A stretch of 64,000 nt of DNA. Source: Pleurocapsa minor GSE-CHR-MK 17-07R. GTDB taxonomy: Bacteria; Chloroflexota; Anaerolineae; Aggregatilineales; Phototrophicaceae. The stretch is from positions 62,001-126,000 of the forward strand of contig JAHHHY010000009.1 in assembly GCA_019359125.1 (NCBI GenBank), in the 5' to 3' direction. The notes beneath the pieces were generated by a model. That model was not told where the DNA came from and made no database searches. It was given only the letters and a program-made list of their open reading frames with translations. The translations under genes and the position numbers were made by a program. Below are positions 28,067 through 35,534 of the stretch, piece after piece (positions within the stretch are counted from its first letter, which is position 1; every line of letters begins with the position of its first letter).

Positions 28067-29194
28067 TCAGGAACCAGGCACGCCGTTCAGGCGCACCACA
28101 TAGCCGCCGCCCATGCCGGTATAGCCCACCAGAATGGTGAACTGGCCGGTCTCGCCCAGGCGCACGGTGGCCGAGGCATCGGTGGGCGTGAAGGCAAACG
28201 GCGCATTTTCGTTGAAGGCGATTGGCTGCATATTCGGTGCCAGCACCGCGACATTCAGATCCAGCCCCGGCGAGATGGCCAGCGCATCGACCGTGATAAT
28301 GTCGCCCTCTGTCCCTGAGAAGGTGTAGCCAGTCAGCGGCGAGCCTTCCATCACTTGTGCCGACAGCCCTTGGCTGTAACTCAACATGCCGCCCGGCTGA
28401 ATCATCATGAAGCTGCCTGCCGGGGGCGCAAAGGTGGGCGCGGCCAGCGGAATCAGCGGCGCGGCGTCAAACTCGGCGGGAAGCGCGGCGTCCGCACAGG
28501 CCAGCCAGGCCAGCGCAGTTGCTGCCTGCCCGGCATACAGCGGCACGACTTGCAGCAAATAAGGCGCGTTGTCGCTGTCCAGCGCCAGCGGGTCGAGGCC
28601 GCTGCCCGCAAACTGGCTCACCAGCGCGCCATCGGCCCCCAGCACGCGACCCGCGATCTGCGCGCCATCAGCGCCAGAGGCTGCCACGGTCAGCGTGGTC
28701 GGGCACTCGGCATCGGGCGTGGCCAGCCGCTGGACCATCGACCCGTCCGCGGGCAGGTCGAGCGCGACGGCTTCGGCCACTGGCAGCGTTTCGGCGTCAT
28801 CGGGCAGGACGCGGCGCTCAATCTGAAGCAGGAATTCGCCGTCGCCCACGCCCACCTGCACGCTGAACAGCCCGCTTTCCGGCAGCGTGAGCGTAAGCGC
28901 GCTGTCGATGGCGTCGGGCGGGGCGATGACGTCGCTTGAGCTGGCGACCACGTTCTGCGCGGTGTCGATGACCGTCAGCGAGGTGCGCAAACCGGGCGTC
29001 ATGCTCAGCGCGCGCAGCACCACGATATCGCCCGCTTCACCCTCAAAATTGTAGAACAGAAACGGATTCTGGATGGTCACGCGGCCGACGATCGACGCGC
29101 CATAGGTCAGCGTGCCGCCTGTCTGCGCGGAGACGACGCCAGCCAGCAGGCCGAGCAGCATCACGAGAACGATCAATCGGCGCATGTCGGGCAT
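28067..29194 (-). CDS. Secreted protein of unknown function (pre-peptidase-like repeats)
   Basis: MRRLIVLVMLLGLLAGVVSAQ signal peptide; two related beta-rich segments. Confidence 0.5.
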   Translation of the reverse strand: MPDMRRLIVLVMLLGLLAGVVSAQTGGTLTYGASIVGRVTIQNPFLFYNFEGEAGDIVVLRALSMTPGLRTSLTVIDTAQNVVASSSDVIAPPDAIDSALTLTLPESGLFSVQVGVGDGEFLLQIERRVLPDDAETLPVAEAVALDLPADGSMVQRLATPDAECPTTLTVAASGADGAQIAGRVLGADGALVSQFAGSGLDPLALDSDNAPYLLQVVPLYAGQAATALAWLACADAALPAEFDAAPLIPLAAPTFAPPAGSFMMIQPGGMLSYSQGLSAQVMEGSPLTGYTFSGTEGDIITVDALAISPGLDLNVAVLAPNMQPIAFNENAPFAFTPTDASATVRLGETGQFTILVGYTGMGGGYVVRLNGVPGS

Positions 29195-29202
29195 CCTTTC
29201 GC

Positions 29203-30135
29203 TTACTTGAAGTCCATCGCCTGGCGCACGGTTTGCAGCAGCAGCTCGGCGCGCATCTGTGCCAGCGTGAAGCACGGCCCGCCCAGGCGGTCGGCCAGCT
29301 TGGCGGCCAGCCCCTGGTCAAACGCGGCATGCTCCATGTTGATGGTCACCGTCTTGATGTGCTCATATTTATACTGATCGGCGATCAGATGGGCTTCTTC
29401 CTGCGGGGGCCGGTTGCCGACCGAGACATTGCCCGCGCCGTCGGTCAGCACGATCACCAGCGGGATGATATCGGGGTGGATGCGTTTTTCCTTGTGCACC
29501 GTGTCCAGCGCCAGCATCAGCCCGGCAGACAGCGGGGTCTTCCCACCGACGGGAATGGTCACAAGGGCCTGCTTGGCCAGCTGCACGCTGTTGGTGGGCG
29601 GCAGCACGATCTGGGCGCGGTCTTTCTGGAACACGATCAGGCCGACGCGGTCGCGGCGCTGGTAGGCATCGGTCAGCAGGCTCATGATCGCGCCTTTGGT
29701 GGCCGTCATACGCTCACTGACGGCCATGCTCCACGAGGCATCCACCAGGAACAGCACCAGGTTAGAGGTGCGTTTCACGCGCACTTTGCGCTGTAAATCG
29801 CCCATCTTCAAGGCATAGGCCATGCCCGACGCCGCCTTCTGTTCGGCACGTTCGCGCTGCATGGGTGCGGCTGCGCGCAGCGTGGCGTCGAAGGCGATGT
29901 CGTCGGTGCGGCCGTTGGCGGGGCGGGCCATGATATAGCGTCCGCGCTTGCGGTCGGTCTTGGTGCGGCTGCGGCGGCCCGCCTGCTTGCGCATCATCTT
30001 GTCGAGGACGGTGTCCAGCTTGCGCGGGGCAAATTCCTCGCCGGTCTGGGTTTTCTTGCCGCCGTCCCACCAATAGGCGTCGCGGTTGTCAAACACATTC
30101 TGCGGGCCGGGATCCGTCTGGCCGAAGTCAGGCAT
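29203..30135 (-). CDS. Chelatase subunit D-like VWA domain, probably the C-terminal part of a frameshifted chlD
   Basis: LVLFLVDASWSMAVSERM, VVLTDGAGNVSVG; in -1 register with the upstream ORF through an A9 run. Confidence 0.85.
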   Translation of the reverse strand: MPDFGQTDPGPQNVFDNRDAYWWDGGKKTQTGEEFAPRKLDTVLDKMMRKQAGRRSRTKTDRKRGRYIMARPANGRTDDIAFDATLRAAAPMQRERAEQKAASGMAYALKMGDLQRKVRVKRTSNLVLFLVDASWSMAVSERMTATKGAIMSLLTDAYQRRDRVGLIVFQKDRAQIVLPPTNSVQLAKQALVTIPVGGKTPLSAGLMLALDTVHKEKRIHPDIIPLVIVLTDGAGNVSVGNRPPQEEAHLIADQYKYEHIKTVTINMEHAAFDQGLAAKLADRLGGPCFTLAQMRAELLLQTVRQAMDFK

Positions 30136-30155
30136 TTCCTGGTCGCTGGTCGTCG

Positions 30156-31271
30156 CTATGGAGTTGCTTTTTTTTTAGTCGCCTGTTCTTCGCCCTGCTC
30201 ATCCTCGCTGGGTTCGGGGGTGTCGCCCTCGCCCCACTGGCTTTCGGCCTGCTCCAGCTTGCGTTCCATGTCGGTCATCGTCACCTGCGCGTCGGCAAAC
30301 GGGCCGCGCTTCAGGCGGTGCGGGATGGCCAGCTCGAACGCCATCATGATGTCTTCGCGGGTGATGTTGGTGCGCCCCTCGAAGGCAGCGTTGGCGCGGG
30401 CCGTCTTCAGGATCACCATATCGGCGCGGTGGCCGTCGATGTGCATGCTGCTGGTCAGCGAGGCGATGCTGAAGATATCGCGTTTGGTGAAGCGTACGGC
30501 TTCCACCAGCGAGCGACCGGCGGTGATGCGCTCGGCCAGCTTTTCTTCTTCAGGCTGCCAGAAACGGCGGAAGCCCTCGGCGTTGTCTTCATAGGCCATG
30601 TGGCGCTGCACGATTTCCATGCGGTCTGAGGCATCGTGGATGCCGTGCACGTCCACGCTCAGCGCGAAACGGTCGAGCAGCTGCGGGCGCAGGTCGCCTT
30701 CTTCCGGGTTCATCGTGCCGACGAGGATGAAGCGCGCCGGGTGGCTGAAGCTGATGCCCTCGCGCTCGATCACGTTCACGCCCATCGCCGCGCTGTCCAG
30801 CAGCAGGTCGACGACATGGTCGTCCAGCAGGTTGACCTCGTCCACGTACAGGATGCCGCGGTTGGCGGCGGCCAGCACGCCCGGGTCGAAATGGCGTTCA
30901 CCCTTCTGAATGGCTTTCTCGATATCGAGCGTGCCGACGACGCGGTCTTCGGTCGCGCTGACGGGCAGGTCGACAAACGGAATCTTGCGGCGCGAGATGT
31001 GCAGCGTCTCGCCTTTTTCGCTGCGCTCGCGGATGGCATCGCTCCAGGTATCGGGGCGGGCGGGATCGTCATTGAACTGGGATTCGGTAAACACATCCAG
31101 TTCGGGAAGGAGGGCAGCCAGCGCGCGGGCGGCGGTGCTTTTGCCGGTGCCGCGTTCGCCGCGCACCAGCACGCCGCCGATGCGCACATCGACCGCGTTC
31201 AGGATGAGGGCGCGCTTCATCTGGCGCTGGCCAACGATGGCTGTGAATGGATAGATCGGTTGTTTCGCCAT
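30156..31271 (-). CDS. Magnesium/cobalt chelatase ATPase subunit I-like (AAA+)
   Basis: AIVGQRQMKRALILNAVDVRIGGVLVRGERGTGKSTAARALAALLP; YVDEVNLLDDHVVDLLLDSAA. Confidence 0.92.
   Translation of the reverse strand: MAKQPIYPFTAIVGQRQMKRALILNAVDVRIGGVLVRGERGTGKSTAARALAALLPELDVFTESQFNDDPARPDTWSDAIRERSEKGETLHISRRKIPFVDLPVSATEDRVVGTLDIEKAIQKGERHFDPGVLAAANRGILYVDEVNLLDDHVVDLLLDSAAMGVNVIEREGISFSHPARFILVGTMNPEEGDLRPQLLDRFALSVDVHGIHDASDRMEIVQRHMAYEDNAEGFRRFWQPEEEKLAERITAGRSLVEAVRFTKRDIFSIASLTSSMHIDGHRADMVILKTARANAAFEGRTNITREDIMMAFELAIPHRLKRGPFADAQVTMTDMERKLEQAESQWGEGDTPEPSEDEQGEEQATKKKATP
30168..30176 (-). other. Candidate programmed -1 frameshift / transcriptional slippage site (A9)
   Basis: Minus strand ACT AAA AAA AAA GCA (0 frame), shifting to AAA AAA AGC AAC TCC ATA GCG ... 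GAA ATG CCT GAC, in frame with the VWA ORF. Confidence 0.75.
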
Positions 31272-31494
31272 AATCGGGAATGTTCTCTCACGAAGCTGTT
31301 TCAACAGGCCTAGTATAGCGCAAAGGTGTGTTTAAGGGGACACCTGTGGTTATAGAGCTGCCTCACGCCTGGTTCCCCCTTCTATCTCTCCATTTCGTGG
31401 ACGGGGGGATAACTCAGGGCATGTTTTCGACCAGCGCGGACACGGCAGGCCGTGTCCCTACGCCCCAGGCCATCATCCGTAGGGACGAGGCCTG

Positions 31495-31708
31495 TGTCAC
31501 ACGATGTTGGGATATACCCTAATTTGCGCTATGTAGTTACACCCTTTTACCCAAGCAGGTTCACTGGGGCTAACGTCGATATCGCTGACTTCTTCATCCG
31601 GCTCCGCTTGGTGGAAATGGATCAGATGTACGTACAGCAATTGTTTCTTTCGATGGGGTATAACACCCGTGTCGTTTTTATTGGTGCATAACCCTATGTC
31701 GTGTGACA
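31495..31708. mobile_element. 214-bp MITE-like element inserted in a REP-like palindrome
   Basis: Ends TGTCACACGATGTTGGGATAT / TGTCACACGACATAGGGTTAT (17/21 match), flanked by CCTG direct repeats at 31491-31494 and 31709-31712. Confidence 0.75.
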
Positions 31709-31825
31709 CCTGCCTCGTCCGGCCCTGAAATTGAAATGGATTCTTTGCCTCGGCAGGTATCTTCTTGGACTCGCCCCTGGGTGTCCGCCCTTACCCGGTA
31801 CACATGGGTGAGGTTTCCATAAAAT

Positions 31826-31852
31826 GAAGCGGGCACCCCGCAGGATGCCCGT
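31826..31852. repeat. 27-bp repeat GAAGCGGGCACCCCGCAGGATGCCCGT, copy 1
   Basis: Identical copy at 32054-32080; internal CGGGCA/TGCCCG stem. Confidence 0.85.
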
Positions 31853-32053
31853 AGGCATTTCCTTCAGACCACGAAAGAACGCTTAACCGCCAAGACGCCA
31901 AGAACGCCATGGCAGAATGAATAATCGGCGACTTTGTAAATAGTGATCCCCTGTTAAAGATCTCTGGTTCAACTGTTCGCCACCAGACCGCATCTACCTT
32001 TCAAGTCTTGGCGCTCCTGGCGTCTTGGCGGTTCAAAATGCCTTGAACATAAC

Positions 32054-32080
32054 GAAGCGGGCACCCCGCAGGATGCCCGT
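32054..32080. repeat. 27-bp repeat GAAGCGGGCACCCCGCAGGATGCCCGT, copy 2
   Basis: Identical to 31826-31852. Confidence 0.85.
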
Positions 32081-32161
32081 CTGTGTGATGTGGTGTTGTC
32101 GTGTTACACAGCGTCACTGGCGCTGATCAGTTTCTGCATTCAGTCGCTCCTGTTCTCCCCG

Positions 32162-32947
32162 TTAGTTCCCGACTGCGCCGAAAGTCGCTTCGGGCGTGCG
32201 TTCCGGCTTCAGGCGCACATCGAAATGTGCAGGAATCACCTTGGCCGTGCGCAGGATCGGACGGGACGGGTCGAAATCGGGATTCTGCCACACGATGCCG
32301 ACGCCGTAATTCAGCGTGCGCGCGTCGTTGAAGTAGTTCGGGATGATGTTATGCACCCGAAATCCCTTATGGAGCTGTTTGGTCAGATTGGTGTCAAAGC
32401 GTTTGCCGTCGATCACATCCTGCACGTACTGCTCAGGCGTGACTTCACTGGCCACCTTGTGGTAGTCGATAATCAGACTGCCGGCGATCATCCCGCGCAG
32501 GTTTAACTGCTTCAGGACGGCAAAACGGGCATCCATGAGCTTGCTGCCCACGCCGCGAGACCGGTATTCGGGAAGCACGGCCGAATCGACGCCGTACATC
32601 CAGTCACCGTCCGGGCGGTGCGTGCTCAGTCAACCATAGTTGGTGGTTTCGTACCAACTGTGCAGCAGGGGCTGCGCGGGGTCAAAATCAACGCGCATCG
32701 CCACGGTATAGCCCACCACGCGATCGGTGGCGCCATCCACGGCAACGTAATGTCCATCGGCGAAATTCGCCAGCTGCGACCGGTAATAATTTACCGAGTC
32801 GGCCACGTCGGCGTCGCTGATGGGGTAGCAGGCGCGGTCCACATCCACAATCTGTGAGATGTAGCGTTCGCTCGTCGGCATAATGGCAATGGGTGCCACT
32901 TCCGTCCTGCTGGTACTGCTCGATGGGGTACTGCGTACCGCTAACAT
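32162..32947 (-). pseudogene. GNAT-family acetyltransferase interrupted by one in-frame UGA (pseudogene or readthrough)
   Basis: ORFs 32630-32947 and 32162-32599 are in the same frame, separated by TGA at 32630-32632; ...YETTNYG*LSTHRPDGDWMYGVDSAVLPEYRSRGVGSKL. Confidence 0.8.
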
Positions 32948-32958
32948 AACTGTCCTTT

Positions 32959-34272
32959 CTACGACACGGATAAAATATCGCGGGCTACGCGCTGGCCGCT
33001 GACAAGCGCGCCATGCACAGTCGCCGCATACAGGTTCGGCGCCGTCGCCTCGCCTGCAAAGTGCAGGCGGCTTCCCCGGTCACCCACGACCGGTGCCGCC
33101 AGAACTTCCCGTAAACCATCCCCCTGCGGCGGAACCGAGCTGTAGCCGCCGAGCGCAAATTCGTCGGCAGTCCAGTTCATGATGCGCGCTTCCAGGGGGG
33201 TTAATGCGGGCTGGTTCAGCTCCCTGCGGAGCGTCTCCAGTCCCAGTGCCAGCGCGCCAGCTTCGCCATCGGCCAGCAGGTCGCGGGCATGATCGCCGGT
33301 GGCGAAGCCCAGCCAGACCTGTTCCTGGTCGGGCGCGCTGTTCGCCTGTGGCGTCCACCACATCGGGGGCAGGCCGTCGGCATACAGGGCAGCGATGCCC
33401 CGTGGCGTGATCGGCCTGGCAAATTTGTAAATCAGCTTGAGGGCAGGGGCCATATTCATGCGCCCGATGGCATCCTGCTTGTCGGCGGGCAGCGCGGGCG
33501 TGAAAGCCACGCGGCCCGCCTTGAGCACCGCCAGCGGCAGCGTCACCACCACGTGATCGGCCTCGAACACATGGCCATCCCCCGTCCGCACATGGGCACG
33601 CGGGCCAGACCAGTCGATTTCGCTGACAATCGTGTTCAGCCGGATATCCAGCCCTGCCGCCAGATGGTCATGCAGCGACAGGTAGCCTTCGGCGATGCGA
33701 TAATCGCCATTCCCGGCCGAGGGCACCGGTGCGTCGCCAAAATAGGGCGCGCTGAAAGACGGCCGCAGCTCCAGGTCCTGCAGGCAGACGATCGCGCTCA
33801 GGCGGTCGGCGGCTTCGCCGGAGGCATTGACCCAGGCGCGGCGCGCATAGCCCAGCGCCTCGTCGTCAAAGCCGATGCGACGCAGGTAGGCATCAAACGG
33901 CTCATCGTCGGGGGCGGGCGGCACGTCTGGCAGGTTCCAGGCGCGCGTGATGTCCCACTTTGCGTTGGTGGCGCGGGCCTCCGTCATGGTGACGAGGCGC
34001 CCGTCAGCTAGCCGCACGAGCGAGTCGTCGGTTTTGGGCCAATGATGAGTTGTCAGGCCGAGCTTGCGAATGAGCAGTCAGGTCGGAGCGTCGGCTCCGT
34101 GGACGAGTTCGGCTCCGAACTCTACAGGGGTGTAGGAGAAGGCCCGTTCGGTCAGAACGCGCCCACCGATACGCCCGCGCGCTTCCAGCACAACCACCTG
34201 ATGCCCTGCCTGATGCAGGTCATGCGCGGTGGCGAGTCCGGCTGTGCCAGCGCCGATGACGACGGTATTCAT
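32959..34272 (-). pseudogene. FAD-dependent amine oxidase interrupted by one in-frame UGA (pseudogene or readthrough)
   Basis: [38 protein letters not shown]...[20 protein letters not shown]...LHFAGEATAPNLYAATVHGALVSGQR; TGA at 34078-34080; single frame otherwise open. Confidence 0.85.
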
Positions 34273-34432
34273 GAGATCCTCTGGCAAGGGTGCCAGCACT
34301 AACAGGAGAATATTACAGCCAGCATATGCCGACTCTGAAAACTTGTCAAGCGTGACCAGCCCCGCATCTGTGGGGTTATTCCTGGTGTATGATTTCAGCC
34401 AACACGATGATGTACATCCGGGAAGAGGCCTT

Positions 34433-34792
34433 ATGCTGCGCTGCGGCATCGACATGATCGACATCGAGCGGATCGAACACGGCATCGCCACCTTTGGCGA
34501 GCGCTTCCTCAACCGCTTTTTCACGCCGAATGAACGGCACGACACCGCCGACAAGCCAGCCCGTCTGGCGGCGCGCTTTGCCGCTAAAGAGGCAGTCGCC
34601 AAGGCGCTGGGGACGGGCATCGGCGCTGTGGGCTGGCGCGAAATCGAGATTCGCTGCGATGGCCGCGGCCGCCCGTATGTGGTGCTGCACGGGGCAGCGT
34701 CCGCCGAAAGCGCGCGCCTGGGGCTGACAGAATGGGATATCAGCCTGACGCACACGGGGCATCAGGCCAGCGCGATTGCCGTCGCCCGCTAG
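34433..34792 (+). CDS. acpS: Holo-[acyl-carrier-protein] synthase
   Basis: [43 protein letters not shown]. Confidence 0.92.
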   Translation: MLRCGIDMIDIERIEHGIATFGERFLNRFFTPNERHDTADKPARLAARFAAKEAVAKALGTGIGAVGWREIEIRCDGRGRPYVVLHGAASAESARLGLTEWDISLTHTGHQASAIAVAR

Positions 34793-35031
34793 GACGAAAT
34801 CTTCACCTTCGACTTGCGACCCGGATTGTTCGGTTCAGTCGGTGTCTGGACAGTCGTGCCCTGAATCACGTTCGCATCGGCGGCGCCCTTGCGGCGGCCC
34901 AGATACCACATCACGCCAGCCGTGGCGGCCGGCACCAGAAAGCGCAGCCGGCGCAGGAATCCGACGCGAAAGATCAGCGCCAGTACCGTATTCCAGAATG
35001 CCGCGCGTGTCAGTCCATTCAATTTCCACAT
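34789..35031 (-). CDS. Small hypothetical protein
   Basis: MWKLNGLTRAAFWNTVLALIF... start; convergent with acpS. Confidence 0.45.
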   Translation of the reverse strand: MWKLNGLTRAAFWNTVLALIFRVGFLRRLRFLVPAATAGVMWYLGRRKGAADANVIQGTTVQTPTEPNNPGRKSKVKISS

Positions 35032-35220
35032 CGTCGATTGCCTGCTTTCAGTCGTCGTTCCCGCCAATATGCTTCCAGCATACACGGGGATGCGCGCCCG
35101 ACGCTGGTCCATCAGGCGCAATGTGAATGGGCCAGTTGGGGGAATTGTGGGTGTTGTCGGGCGCGGCGCGTTGCTTCCCTGACCCGCCTCACCCCTCGGT
35201 CCTGATGGAGACATGTCTCC

Positions 35221-35341
35221 GTAGGGACGAGGCCCGCCTCGTCCGGCCCTGGAATTGAAACGGGTTCTTTGCCAGCGCGGACACGGCAGGCCGTGTCCCT
35301 ACACCACCACCCGTACCGTAGGGACGAGGCCCGCCTCGTCC
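35221..35341. repeat. Three GTAG-footed palindromes (REP/BIME-like)
   Basis: GTAG-GGACGAGG-CCCG-CCTCGTCC (35221-35244), GGACACGGC-AG-GCCGTGTCC-CTAC (35279-35302), GTAG-GGACGAGG-CCCG-CCTCGTCC (35318-35341). Confidence 0.85.
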
Positions 35342-35534
35342 GGCCCTATACCTCACCTCTCCCCTCGTTCCCTTTTGCCCCGCCGTCGGCGGAAAAACAA
35401 AAAACGGGCTTCCAAACACCCCCCATCCGCACCGTGGTGGCATAGCGTCGGCTACACGCGTTGTGAAACCGTGCCCATTATCGTTACAATAACAACTATG
35501 GTTCCACCTGACATCGCACATGCCGGAGATATGC

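Noticed and set aside
29203-31304. Evidence for photosynthesis (bacteriochlorophyll pathway)
   Set aside because: ChlI/D-type subunits also serve cobalt chelation in non-phototrophs, and no other bch/puf genes are present here.
32162-34272. Selenocysteine interpretation of the two in-frame UGAs
   Set aside because: Neither site looks like a Cys/redox position in these families, and no selA/selB/selC was seen in the window.
32162-34272. Genome-wide UGA-to-Trp recoding
   Set aside because: Several intact genes in the window end in TGA, for example the glycosyltransferase ending at 3304.
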